Positions 1 through 14,400 of a DNA stretch of 64,000 nucleotides are shown here, piece by piece (within the stretch, counting starts at the first letter, position 1; every line of letters starts with the position of its first letter). The notes below the pieces were generated by a model that was not told where the DNA came from, ran no database searches, and worked only from the letters and a program-made list of their open reading frames with translations. This DNA is from Latrodectus hesperus. Lineage: Eukaryota > Arthropoda > Arachnida > Araneae > Theridiidae. The translations under genes and the position numbers were made by a program. The DNA is taken from NCBI GenBank assembly GCA_037975125.1, contig CM075850.1, positions 68,863,890 through 68,927,889 of the forward strand, read 5' to 3'.

Positions 1-1572
1 TTATTGTTAAATATTAGCATGTTTACATAACATTAATTACTCTTAAATTACAATTATTTAATATGTTAATATAATAATAATGAAGGAGAGTCAAGTATTC
101 ACTTATTTTTGCTTTGTGAAGGAGAATGTAAAGTGATTGAAAATACTCGGTAAAACTGAGTATTACGTTCTCAGCTTGGTGAAATTGGCGGAGGTATTGG
201 AAATTGATTGGCAACCCAAAATAGGTGCCAGTTGGCGTAAGAAATCAGAGTTTTCACCCCCTCACCTAAGTAAGAAAACAATAACAACCATGTGAATTAA
301 GCGGGTTTCCCCCCCCCAATTTTGAACATTTTTTAATCCATTACAGTATAATTGACAGTGTTCTTGAAAAATTAGTAATGATGAAGTGGAAGCTCTTGTC
401 AATGATAAAAATGTAATAAGATTCATCAAAGTACAGGGACTTCCATAGCTTGTGCACATTGAGAAGTTGCCTGAAAGTCAGTTGATTAAGATCTTACTTT
501 GAAAACCCATGTGCAGTACGCAAAGGAAAAGATAGCTGGATGATGTCTTGAATGACCTTTAAATTTTTAAAGGTCTCCAACAGAAAAATTTAAGTCGGGG
601 ACAGAGCTATGTGTAGAGATATTGTGCATCAGGCTAAGACCACTCTGAGGGTACCAATAAAGAAGATTATTAAAGTGTTATTTTGTTTGTGAGTTCAATC
701 CTCAGCTCAAGCATATGAATATTTAAAGTAATTCAGAATTAATTTTAAATAAGTTTTAGTGAAGTGCAAGTGACTGATTCATGATAAATTATTTTGAGTG
801 ATTGATAAATGAATTATTATAAAAATTAATTTTATTTTAGTTCTGTTAACTGGCCCTTATGCTTTGTTCTGGTAGGTAATTTTTGAAAATATATAGTTTT
901 GTTAATAAATAATTGCAAATTGTTTGCATGCATATTTAAGTAAATTTCATATATAAAAAATGTTTTAAAGATTATTTTCAATTGATATCTTTAATAAGTT
1001 TAAATAGTAATTTTCATTGTAAGATATTATTTTTGCTAATTTTCAGATGAAAACTCTTGTAATTAGAGTACTTTAATTAACTGCTTTTATATATAGGAAA
1101 TCTAGTTAACTTATAATTATTTCTTTTAATTAAAGGAAACATTTAAAATGTTAACTATTTTTAATTTATTAAATTTATTCACTTATGTCAGAATATATTG
1201 ATTTGCAAATTTAAAAATATCACTTGCACTTTCATGAACTTGCTTTTAATCAAAATAAATCATCTTAAATATATTTCTTAGTTTAATTCTGTAAGTGGAA
1301 AGAAATTATATTAGGTTTGTAACCTCTTCTGAATGACTAATGAACATTTTGATCATTTGTTATTGTTAAAAACATTCTTTACATGGTGTATTACTGAAAG
1401 CTATGTAGATTGTAAATATTTTTTTTTTCTGAAGTAGATAATTACTCTTTTTTGAAGAAAAGCGTGCAAAGAAATTCGTGCAAGAAAGATTTTTTTATGC
1501 ACATAACTATTCTTGATTAATTATAACTTTTCGATAATAATTTTTTATTTTGAATATTTTATTGTATTTCAG
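1..1572 (+). other. Left-edge sequence, presumed intron of CEBPZ
   Basis: The first visible CEBPZ exon opens at 1573 in mid-codon, so this stretch is most likely intron and the N-terminal exons lie left of the window. Apart from the LINE relic listed separately, I see only AT-rich sequence with no exon resembling the missing CEBPZ N-terminus. Confidence 0.6.
370..665 (+). pseudogene. Decayed 3' end of a LINE-type reverse transcriptase ORF
   Basis: Translating all three + frames gives pieces in the order usual for the C-terminal tail of many arthropod non-LTR retrotransposon ORF2 proteins: HIEKLPESQLIKILL, then KR.LDDVLNDL, then KFLKVSNRK, then GDRAMCRDIVHQAKTT. The pieces sit in different frames and are broken by stops, so this is an old copy. 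Only the tail is present, as expected from 5' truncation during target-primed reverse transcription. No target duplication was found. The family assignment rests on the motif order only. Confidence 0.6.
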
Positions 1573-1761
1573 TAAAAGAAAATAAGAAGGATAAGGACTT
1601 TGTGTGGATTAAAAAGATTTTGAGGGCAGGTACTCTCTCTGATAAAATATCAGCTCACACATTGCTTATACAAGATTCACCAGTTTATAATATAAACAGT
1701 CTACAAACATTGATAGCAATGGTAAATACAAAAGGAAAAAGAGAATGCTTAATGGCAATGG
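1573..1761 (+). CDS. CEBPZ: CEBPZ visible exon 1
   Basis: Acceptor TTTCAG at 1567-1572, donor GTATGT at 1762. The exon enters with two bases of a split codon and leaves with one. It encodes KDFVWIKKILRAGTLSDK and LLIQDSPV, matching the start of the helical-repeat region of CEBPZ. Confidence 0.9.
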
Positions 1762-2351
1762 GTATGTCTGGATTTATTTAGTCACTTATGTTGTATTTTT
1801 ATTTATTAAAAATTAAGGCAATATTTATTTAACAATTTTTTTTATAAAATTAAATATATTTTTATTAACTGAAATATATAAAAGTTTTCAATGTTATAAT
1901 AGTTAATTTTCAATTTATCATTTCAAAGAATTTATGATTTTTTCTCTTTTTACCATAATTTCAGATTTTTTTCTCTTTTTACCATAAATCAGAGATTTTT
2001 GGTCAAATATAAATTATTTTTTCAAAGAAATCAAAAATTCTTTTTATGCATGATACTTTTGTTATTTCATTTTAAAATGTATTTATTTTCATTGTGTATA
2101 AAATGTTTTACTACTTATTTTTTTTTCTCTGCTTGTGTTTAAATAATTTAATTTTGATTTTAGATTCTTTACAAGATTTATTTATTGGTGATTTGCTTAT
2201 AGAAGAAAAAAAGCTTAAAATGTTTTCTGAGGTAATAATAATTTTATTTAATTTAACTAGATCCATTTTCTTTACCTTAGTGAAGGTTATTTTTAACAAT
2301 ATTGTTTGGAAAAATTGAAGCTGTAACATCTTGTGTGTGTATGTTAATTTC

Positions 2352-2427
<76 letters not shown>

Positions 2428-5400
2428 GACTCACTGATATATATATATATTGAAATTTGATATAACAAATGATATTAAAGTTGTAAGAAAATTGTAAACT
2501 TACTCAGTTTCTTTACTTTGTCTAAAAATATTTTCTATTTCATAGTTATATGCATAAGTAGTTGAAAATTGTAATTATTGATTAATATGTGTGTATTTTA
2601 AAATCTATGAAATATATCTTGAAAATTGCTTCAATATCTTAAGTATTTATTTACATAGTAAATTCACAAGAGAAAAAGTTAATTATGTTTGTTAAATTCT
2701 GCAAATTTGTGTATTCATTAAAATTTTTATTCATTTAAAAGTCTATTTTGTAAAATTAATTTTATGAAGAGAAATTTTTTTAATATTACTATAGAAGTTA
2801 TTGTATATCTGACAGAAATTTTGCAGTTGCCTGTTTTTACAATTTTCTTCATTAAACACTTTAATTAAAAAAATGTTTGCATTTTATTTGTTTAGTAATA
2901 ATTTAGGCCATCTGACAAAATTAAATTTATATGGAGCAGGTTATCATTTTTTACTTTTTTTATACACATATATATTGTTAGAAGCCTGTATTTTATGTGT
3001 AAAAAAATATAAATTTTATTCTAGAAGTCAATATCTTAAAAATCATTTTTGCCTCTTATTTATATTTTCATTTATTTGTAAGCCACTTGTTGTTGTTGTC
3101 GTATGCCAGCTAGGTTGGCAATATGGGGTGCGCTTCTCTACTTTTTCAACTGAACCATATTTTGGTGTGGAGTCCGACTTCTTCAGTACACACATGCCAT
3201 ATGGGCCTGTTTATAGGGTAGGCAACCATTCACACCTCATTCATGCAAGGAAAGGACAAAGACAGGATAGATAGAGTACATCCATGCCCGAATTGGGATT
3301 CGAACCCAGGACCTCCCTATCGGTAGTCAGTCAAGCCACTTGTTTTATACACTTAAATAATATTCCTAATGTCCAGAATATTTGAATACATTCAAGTGAT
3401 CAATCATTAATTCCTTGTAAAGTAATTATTACTAAAATTGCCTGTATATATTAGCACATACACATTTATTACAGAAAACAATTTATTTTTTGATTATTGC
3501 TTAACTTTTAATAATTAAAGGCTTTTACTTTCTTCATAGCAACCTTTGACTCAATTAAATAAAATTTGTGAAGATTCTTCTACAAGAAACAGACTTCTTA
3601 TATTGTGGCTCTTTGAAGATACATTAAAAGGATTGTATAAAAAGTTTGTGAATAATCTTGCTGCTGTAAGTCACGACACCATTGAAAAAACTAAAATGAA
3701 AGCTGTTTCAGTAATGCACAAGCTGTTAGCTGATAATCCAGAGCAAGAACAGGTAATATATTCTAGATTTCAGTTTCTACATGAGTTATGCAGATATGAA
3801 GATTTTGAATCAGTTTGTATAAAAAAGAATTCACAAAGAATTTAAATGTGCCATAAAATAAAGTTTAAAATTTAATATAAATCTATTGTTAAGAATTAAT
3901 CAATTTCATTTTTTATGAACATTATAAATAAATCCAAAAGAACTGAAAATTTCTTCTTCTGGTTTTGAAGACATTATCTGATTTCTTTTTTAGATTAATC
4001 TGCTATATCAGATTTATATATTTAGATAAATTATTTTGATATCAGTTATAAATCAGTAAAATAGATTTTTTAGACACATTTTTGGGAATGTTTTTTTTTT
4101 TTTTAAGTTTGTATTTATAAATGTTTCAGATAACTATTTATTAGTAAAATTGCAAATAGAATTTTTTTTATTATTTTCTGAGAATTTAGGTTTTTCAAAA
4201 TTTTCTAATTTGTGGAAACTTTTTTTTTTTTTAATTTAAATTCTGAAATTCTTTTACATTATTGCAAAATTTTAGTTTTGTCAATTTTAAAAGGCATATA
4301 TTTAAATTTTCAATGCAACTTATCAATATTAACAAATTTTATTATGAAATTGTTAATTTCAAATCTTTTTGCTTCTTTATTCTAATATATGTCAGTCTTG
4401 ATGATTATTTCATTGTGTTTTATACCTTTTTATACAGTTTTTATTCATTCATAAAAATGAGCATTATTTTAATTACCATTCTTACCTATATTTTTTCATT
4501 CTTAACTACATATTTTACTTAATGCAAGTAAGATCTTAGGAGAAAAACAAATTCTTATATATGAAATTCAAATATTTTTAAAAATGGGTGCTAATAAACC
4601 ATTAATTTCAATTTATAAAATTTTGCAAGCAGTTTATATCTGTATAAAATTTTAGATTGTGATATTTTTATTTTAAGGTAACTATAAATATTCTTTTAAT
4701 TCACTGCTGTCTGGGGGTACTTCATGTAATTAAACTTACTGAATATTATAAATTAGTCCATTGTGCTTATTCTTATTATTTCCATGTTCTTTTTATATCT
4801 ATAGTTTAATGCTGTTTTTAATTATATAAGACTATAAATGAGTTATCAGAATTGAAATTGTTATGTAATTTACTCTGAAGCTTAAATTTATTTGAAAAAT
4901 TTGTTAACATTAATGAGTAGTTTAGTATTTTGTTACATTAAATTATATAATGTATCATGATTGTTTAAGCGCAATATCTAAAAAATTAAAAATAAAATCA
5001 TTATTATAAAAATGGAAACAAGTTGTTTGAGTTTAAAAATAATTTGTAAAGTTTCATTGTGTGTTTTAATCTATGATTTCAGGTTTCCTGAAATTTGTGA
5101 ACTTTTTCCTCAGTACATAAGTTTCATCAACATCAAGTATATATTTTAGAAGTTCGTGTCATAAAAATTAACATTGTTGATCACCCCATAAGATATTGGC
5201 AGATCATTAGTTGATTGTGGGTTCCTTAATGCCTACCCTGATATAAGAAAAATATCAATATTCTTGAAAGAAAAATATCAACAATTTGTTAAAATATGAG
5301 AGTAAAATCCTAGTATGTGTAATTCATTTTTCACTATTTTCAAAAAATGTGTCAAAATAATGAGATTTTCAAATGCAAACTGTTAAAAAAGCAATAACCT

Positions 5401-8400
5401 ACTGAATCTAGCTAAATCAACAACAGGTTGTATAAAATTGCAGTTTTGAGGATCTGTTTCTGACACTGAATTTCGCAATCTCGCAATGTTCCAAATTTCA
5501 AATATCAAAATTTCATAATATTTTATAATTCCTTATATTAAAGAACTATTACAAAGGTATGAATCTGTTGAGTCAATATTTTTTGTAATTGGTTAATGAA
5601 ATAGATATTAATCATTTTTTTAATTTCTTTTAGTTAATTAAAAGAATACAATCATTTCAAAAATTCACTGTATGTAACAAAACCAAATAGGTGTTAATAC
5701 AATAGAAATGATATATCTGGAGGTGGCATACCTTGTTTTGAGGGACTTCTGCCTGGTCACTGTCTCAAAATCATGCTTGCAATACCATGCTATAAAATTT
5801 GGAATTGCTGAGTTCAGGATATTTGTCAAATACCTAAAAAAACATACCATATTTTGTCATTTTTATATAAATTTTGTACAAAAAAGAAATATTGTTTCCT
5901 TCTATATAAGCTTCATAATAGAATCTCTTTGTATCCTTAATGCCTAAATGATGAAAATACTTTCCCACCTCCTGTTGCATATGCTAGTAAAAAACTAAAA
6001 GATGTGGGAATTTGGTGTTGTATGGTGGAAAAAGAGATGCTTGGCACTGTATTCTGCATTACCTATTTCAAACAATATTTATATGGAAAGAAATTTATCA
6101 TTTTTCAAGCAAGTCTTTCCTTTGTACTCAAAATGTGAGGTCTAACTTCTAGAATAGTTCAATGGTTAATGGCCCTACAACTATATGATTATACCCTCAT
6201 GGGTGTCACCTTCTTTTGGTGAATATGGGTGCTTCAATCCTGAGGTCCCTAGGGATCAATATTTTCCCTGTGTTTTTTCCCTCTTCCTTATCCTTTCCAT
6301 CCCTTGATGGGAAGTGAGGGAGTTTTCCATAAGTGGCTGTAGCTACTGTGTTCACTTCTTGCTTCTCCTAGACAGTCAAGATCCCCACATGTTGGCCGTG
6401 CATGTCAACCCTTTGGACAAGTGGTACATTTGTCATATGTATCAATTGGCGAGTACCTTGCTGCAGTCGTAGCTAGTCCTCTAGGGATCAAGTGAAGGGG
6501 TCACATCTTTGAGCTTGGCATTAAGGGTGGTCACTGCCTCCAGGAGTGACTCCCAATGTATGGGTGTCGACTAGCACTATATTAAGAGCAAAAGCTGGAA
6601 ATGTCTGGAGCCCCCATTTCTTCCCATGGTGGGTAGTGCCATCGAGCCTGAACCTTTACAAAAATCCTGTAGGTTCTAATACTTTCATTGCTAAAACCAG
6701 TTCAAATACTCATTACATGTTAATAAGAACACCAAGCACTTTTCATAAAGCAACACCTTTTGTTATACAAAAACTTCTCATATCTTCAGTTGGTGACATA
6801 CAAAATGTTAAAAAATAACAAACAAGAGATCTTGTTCGAGTTGGCAAAAAACAAGTTTCAGTAGTCAGTAATTAAAAAAAAATTAGATTCATTTCCAGTC
6901 GAAACATCTTTTCATAAACATTTAAATAAGTTGTGGTGTCCTTTCTAACACCTCAATTTCATATATATTACAGATGCAGAATTTTTGGAAAAACTACGTG
7001 ATCAAGAAGCTCGTGCTGCACTTCGTATAACACATTTGATGTGACAAAATAGAGTTATCCCTACCCAACATGTTATATATTATCCTTATCTAACATAAAA
7101 GAGGATTATATAAACTGCAAACTTTATTTATTCATTCCTAGCATTTCTTTGGTGTTTTAAATATCAGAGATATGGCCACTTCCAACAATCATGTGGAAAG
7201 ACTGTTCTTTTGTGTGGAAAATGTGCACAGTCTGATCATGAAGTAATGCTTGTACTTCAGAAATTCTCAAGTGCGTTAACTGTTTTGGTGCACATGGTGC
7301 GCTTTCCCAAATCTTGCCCTGTGTGGTATTGAAAAACATTCTACTTAATATCACTCTCAGAGTGATGGAATGGTAGAAAACTTAACTCGACACTAATTAA
7401 TTCACTAAGTTATTTAGTTAATTCTATTCAAACAGATTAGGACTGGCATGTACTTTTTGCCTTATTAGCTCATAGATCTACATGACATTGTGTAACAAAT
7501 GAAACACCATCACATCTCTTGTATGCAGGGGTATCTAATTATATTCTGTAATGTCTGAACCTGTAGCATATAACTATACAGATGCAAAAGAGTATGCTGG
7601 AGATTAGGTTCAAAGTTTGCAAAATTACCTTCAAATTGTTAAAAATAATTTAAAAGCTGTGGCAGAAAAATAGGAACTCTATTGCCACATTTATTTTTTT
7701 CCAACATTGAGCACTTGGGTGACAAACCCTATGCCACAACAAGGCCAGAATTATCTACTCAAGGTCATGGAGGCGAGTAGCGTTACTCACGCTATGCCAC
7801 CACAAACCTGTTCATAGGGTGGGCCACATTCATACATCATCGCAGAGAGAACAGAGAGAAAATAACATCCATGCCGAAATCGGGATTCAAACCCAGGACT
7901 CACTGCTCAGGTGCCAGGAGTTTTGATCACTTAGCCATCAGTCAGTGTATTGCCATACTGCTCCTTGATTTTTTTATATTGCCATACTATTCTTTGATAT
8001 TTTTTTTCTGAATTTTACATGTTCGGATTATATTAAAAACACGAACAAATAATAATAAGTTCCTTAAAATTGAAAATACATTTATTGCAATCATTATTTT
8101 ATCATATTTTTTTTGTAAATCTTTACTCAATATTTGTATGAAATTAATTATTGTTATTTATTTTCAGTTTTTATTGGAACATTTAGTGAATAAAATTGGT
8201 GATCCCATAGCTAAAGTTGGATCTCATGTTTGTTATTTGTTGGGTAGGCTACTTCATGCACATAAAGATATGAAAGGTGTTGTCATACAAGAAGTTGAAA
8301 GGTTGATATTTCGTTCAAATATATGTGAACGTGCTAAATATTATTCCCTCTGCTTCTTAAATCAGGTAAAGAATTATTGTAGCTTGAATACTTGTAAAAT

Positions 8401-11400
8401 AAAGAATAAATCTAAAATAACAAAGCTGTCATGATGAAATGCCATAATCTGAGCTGTGCCCTGCAGCTTTTATTAGCCCAAAATTGATGATTCTAAATTT
8501 TTAAAGATACAATATGGAAGAAAATAATAAAAAATGTGTGTATAATAGAAAATTTTATTTTTTGTTAAAACATTTTGCTATATTTTATATTACATTAGTT
8601 TCAAAAATAAATTTTTTTATGTATATGCATGCATGAATAATCATTAAGTTTGCCACGCATTCATCTTCATTTAGTTTATTTTGTTTCTTTATTTAAAAAT
8701 GTCTATTACACCAAAAAATATTCTGCTCTTTAGTTATTCTTATATATCAAATATTCAATAGATTTTTTTGTGAACTTGATAAAATCATATACTTTAATTG
8801 AATAACATCTTTATTCATTTAAGAAATTTATTTTCTATTAATTTTATATGAATTTTTGCAAAATTTTTCATGAGCAGAGACAGATATTTACAAATGTTAA
8901 TAACAGAAAATATGTTAATAATTTGTTATAAAATGAAAACTACATTATCAATTTGTAAGTGCAATGTTAGTATTTCTAAGATATCTATTTTATTTTTAAA
9001 ATATATACTGTAAATAAATTGTCTATCATATGGTATTAAATACAAAGTTTTATTAGTAAATGTATCTTTTATCAACTGATTACTCAAGGGGCAAGGCAGT
9101 TCATATATGTTTTTGCTTATCCTCAATAGATCTGACATACGTCAGATCAACTCCACTAGATTGTTGACTGCTAGAAAATCGATGACAAGAAGATCTGACG
9201 TCATGTCCATTCTGATTAATTCAACACAATTTAGTATATAAAAATGAATTTTCTACAAATGGTGTAGACTTTTGTGCCTCATTCTAATGGTAGACATTTT
9301 AAGTGGCCCTTTGAGAGTGAACAAAGCAGTCTGGGAGTTTCGCTCGCATTTGATTTCCGAAGAAGAATGCCAGTAGAAGTTCTGGTGTACCAGTGGTGGG
9401 TAGGTGGAATTCACTACATCAAAACTTGTTTAGAGTTTTCATTGAGTAAAGTTTTTGATAAGTAAGCAAGGAGCCTGTGGGAGTTTATATATTCAAAGGC
9501 CACTGGGAAAATAAGTTTCCCGTGGTTCATAAAAAGCAATAAAACTTAATTAACTAGAAAAATTTGCCGCAAAACATACAACAGTATTTTAATTATTTCT
9601 TATAATAAGAATCATCGAAATTGTTGCATTTTTCATACCATGGTTTAAGCTTTTATATTTCAGTATCATAAGTCTGCTCTCGGAAATTAAGCCAACATGT
9701 CAGATGTCTACATGCCTTCGTCTGTGGGGAAGTGATATCTTGACAGCTATTTCGTCAGATGCAAGAACAGATATAAGTCACTGGGAACAAGATTGGGACT
9801 ATAGATTGGATGCAGTTTTTACGTAGAATTCATTGTATTAGGTCCATCATGGAATAACACAATACCAGTAATGAGCATCCCACATCTCTTGTTCTGAATG
9901 AGCCATTAGAAGTTCTTTAGAGTTGTGTAATAGTAATAGCTGTAAGCATTTATTGTTGCACCCTTTGGTTTAAGTTAATGAGCAAAATGCCTGCTTGACT
10001 TTTGTCCAGACCGAAGATCCACTTCAGTACCAATGCATCAGCTGCTGCTTGTTTTCTGGGGTTGAAGTGAGCAGCCCATGTCTCATCACCTGTAATAACC
10101 CTGTCTCATGGTATCCTTGCAGAAAATGCTATGTTGTACCCATGCATTTTATTTGTTGTTTAGTGTAAGCACCCACCTGGTATACAATTTCTAGAACAAC
10201 AGGTGTTTAATGACGATTTTGGGTACCCCAATTTGAGATATTTTCGAAAAATGGTTACTGAGTTACATAATTGTTACATAACTATTCTGCAGAATGCACT
10301 ACTATACCTATACCACAAGGCTGTCATTGATAAGAGATGGCTGACTATTGTGCTGTTTATCATGGACATTTTACCTACATTTGGAAAAATCTGTACACCA
10401 ATGAAAAACATCTGCTTGCTCATCACATCCTGTTCATGCACTAAATATCACTGATGATAGATGTCAATCGACAGTATCTTCTGTTCATTTAAAAATTTTT
10501 ATTACTGACTTCATTTCACAATCAGCCGGAAAAGAAAAAAAAGAGAATATTTTTGCACACTGTAATGACTTTAATGGAAGTTATCTGAAAATTAGTACTG
10601 CAACATATAATAGTCGCACCTACAATCATGTACATTCATGCTTTGGTCATTTTCGAGCCATGGGAAACTTACATTCTCAATGACCCTTGCATATATCTAC
10701 CCCTTATGTAATCAGATGTGCATGTGTGTGACATTTTATTGATTTTTTTGATGCAATTAATCAAATCTAAGTCCCTATTTTTATTTCCTGCTGATGTTAA
10801 GCAGTGTTAGTGAATACTTGTTATTATCAATTAGTTTTCCGAAGAAATGTATAATTAAAAATGTGATTTAAAGTAACATTTTCATTTTGTTTTTAAATTC
10901 CTTATTTGTAATTTAAATTTTTTTTTAAATCATGACTTTAATGGACATCTTATTTATGGTTCATGGAATTTGCTAAATTTGTTGAATATTATTTTTAAAA
11001 TGTATTCTATAATTATTTATTTATAGCTTACTCTCTCTTTATTCATACTTTTATCAACTTTTTAAAATCTGAATATTATTAAATTCTTTATTTTTTTTTT
11101 ATCAATCCTATAAGTTAAGGCAACAATTCTAATTGACAGTAGTTGTTTTTTTTATTTTAAATAAAAATGTAGTGTATTTTTTTATACAAAAATATTAAGT
11201 ATAGTGTTAATTTAAAAATCAACATATTTTTAATGAATTATATTTTTAAAAGCAATTTTCGAAGTTAGAAAATTTTAAGAGACTTTATTACTTTTTATTG
11301 GTTAAAAATTGAGTGACAGGTATTGTGTTGGTAAAAAAATTTTCTCATGCTTTTGGATATCTTGTATGAAAATTTTTCTGCTTTGATCATGAAGGAAATT

Positions 11401-14400
11401 TGTGAATAAAATTTTTAATAGTAATTTTTATTGACATAATTGTTGAAAAAATTACAAAAATTGCTAATTTTAGTTTATTATTTCATTTTTATTATTAATG
11501 TTATTCACTTGTTAATTAAATAAAATTTTATATTTCAGATCATTCTCAATCACGATGAGTTTGAACTGGCTAATCAGTTGATAATGATTTACTTTGGTCA
11601 GTTCAAGCTCTTCGTAAAAAAAGGTGAAGTGAATACCAAAATGATGAGTGCATTATTATCTGGAGTATCAAGAGCTTATCCATATGCAAAATTGAAAGAC
11701 AATATTGTTATGAGTCAACTTGATGCAATGTATCGCCTTGTACATTTAGTCAGCTTTAATATAAGTATTCAGGCATTAATGTTGATATTTCAAGTAAGCA
11801 TATTGTATTCATTTTAATGTCTCATCTTGAAGTTTCATAGAATTTATATTTACCAAACAAACCAAAATTTATTTTTTGTTTACATTAATATAAATTAAAA
11901 TAATATTGGTAGTATATTGATGTTTAGTTAAAGATTATTCAGTATTTACTTTTATTGTAATTTTCCCCCTTATTCTTATTTCCTCCTTTATTATATTTAT
12001 TTTCTTTATTTTTTATTCTAAGAATGAGACTTCTATTACATTTGGAATGCAAAGCACAATTTACAGCAATTGTTTGCAGATTATTGCTTGATTTAGTTTC
12101 ATTGGTTTATTATATCTGTTAGAAAATTCACAATTAATTTGATAAAAGGAATAATTAATCTAACACCACATATTTTACAGATTCTGCTATTGTTTGTTAT
12201 AATATAAAAATATTCTTTCCTTTCTGTTAACATCTAAAAAGCAAGAAAGAGAAAACCTATAAAGATATTTAATGATAGACTAGCAAATTATTCTAATTTA
12301 TTTTATTTTATTTGATATTAATCAAGTTCTTTATTTTAAAAAACATTTTATTGATTTTTTTCACCAAAATTTTTTCACATCTGGTTTCTTTAAAACACAA
12401 TTTATATGATTATTTAGATATCTAAAGTAAGTTATTCTTGTTACTTAAAATGGGATGGGGCTTATAAATATCAGAATTAAGAATCCCACATTTATGTTAA
12501 TGTTTAAATTTTAATTCTTTTAAGATTAATATATGTAATTTTTTGCTCTGTGGCAGGCTAAAATGTGTACTAATGGCACATATTTTACAATTATAAGTGA
12601 TACTGAAATGCTATGCAATATGATATAAAAGCTTATATGGTTAATAGTTTTATAAGGCTATTTCTGCATTAAAATTCAAAAGTGGAAGTACTTCTAATAT
12701 AATTAGTACTCAGAAGATTAACTTCATTAACTATTTCATCTTGTCAAGTAGATTTGATTATTGATTGTTAATTAAAAATATATTTTGGTTGAGCTATATT
12801 GTATAAAGTACTTAATACAGTAGTAACAGATTAGCTCTGACAAAAATAATCATAGCATTATAAAATTCTTCATTAGTTTTATGTGCAGTTTCCTACTAGT
12901 CTGTTTTAACTGAAAATTTTCACAAATATTGTCTGTTAATTTGAAAATCATTCTGAGAATTTTTTTTTCTTATTTAAAGCTAAGAGTTTACGTTTTATGC
13001 CGACCATTAAAAAATTATATAAAGATGAGGTATCAATTTTAAATCTTAAAATTGTTTTCTGTTAGAGTATTTTTTCAGTTTAAATTTTTTTTGTTTTGAA
13101 TTATTTTTCATATACTTTGTCCCTTATATATTACCTATGTATCGATTTGGCTAATTTAAACTTCTCTGGTTGAAAAAAAGCTTCTAAAATTTCATTAAAT
13201 TTTAATAGATTCTCTATAAATTTTCATGTATAGTTCCTAAATTTGATTTCTGGTGTTGACAAACATGCCATAATTATAGTTTACATTATAATGTTTATGG
13301 TATAAAAAAGGAAAATGTCGTATTCACAAATTTTGAAGATCTGTCAAATGTTAAAAATGTCCATTAAGGTAATTTTTATAACTATTCCATACTGATAAAA
13401 TGAAATGATTAGGAAATGTTTATTGAAGACTTTGTTTTGCTAAGATTCAAAATCTGTATCTTTGTAATTTTATTTTTGTTTCATTAAATGCCATGATTCT
13501 CAAAAAAATACTAGGTATTATTGATGCACCACTAATTTTATTTTGAATTTGTATGGAAAGTGTAAAAAAATTATCCCTGTTGTGAGTAAATAGTTGTAAT
13601 TTAAAACTTTGTTGTTATGTTAAGACTTTTGCTAAGTAAATCTCTTTTAATTAATTTAAAATTAATTAATTAAAAAACAAATTTTAAATTTATTTACTCA
13701 TATTTCACAGATATTTTATTTATTTCTACAATAATTTTGTAATGCAGTAATTATTATATCATGTTTCTTTAATAAAAAGTTGATGGATATTATTTTGTGT
13801 AGATACAAACACTTCTTTTGACAAACATGTTGTGACAAGTAAAATAGCTCTTAAAATTAAAAGCCCATAAAGTAGAAAAATAGCAGTTGAAATTTTTTTA
13901 CCAGTTTTTTCTATAAATAAAATACTATTATAAAAATTATTCAGTATTCATTATATAAAAGGTTTGCAAAATAAAATCCATTAAAAGCAACTACTTTCAT
14001 TTTATTGAGGAAAAATCAATTTTATTGCAAAACTATATTTTTAAAAATGTATTTTTTCAATGTATAAAAGCATTTCTATCTTGTTTTTCTCAAAAAGTAT
14101 TTTAATCTTGTTGGATATTCATCTATTTGTTTTGCAGCACTAAGTTTTCTTCATATTTGATATTTGAAAGTTTTTTTTTTCATTCTTATTATTTTTTCAA
14201 TCATTTAATCATCTAATAATTTTTACAAACAATACACATCTGTTTCCAGATTCAAAAGTTCCTGAATTGAAATTTCAAGGAACAGTAGGTTTCTTTGTCA
14301 AATTGCTTGGGTGAACTTATCTTCACTCAAGTTCTTGTATAAATTTTTTGTCTTTCTTCAATTATGATGGTTTATTTAATACCACATGCAAATCAAAATG

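Noticed and set aside
841..871. Possible 31-nt microexon (TTTTAG before, GTAGGT after)
   Set aside because: Its translation does not resemble the missing CEBPZ N-terminal part and nothing else supports it.
2111..2468. Open frames on the - strand rich in Tyr-Ile
   Set aside because: They are translations of the (TA)n microsatellite and cannot be genes.
4262..4522. 86-codon hydrophobic + strand ORF
   Set aside because: Phe/Ile-rich composition is what AT-rich intron gives by chance; no start context or homology.
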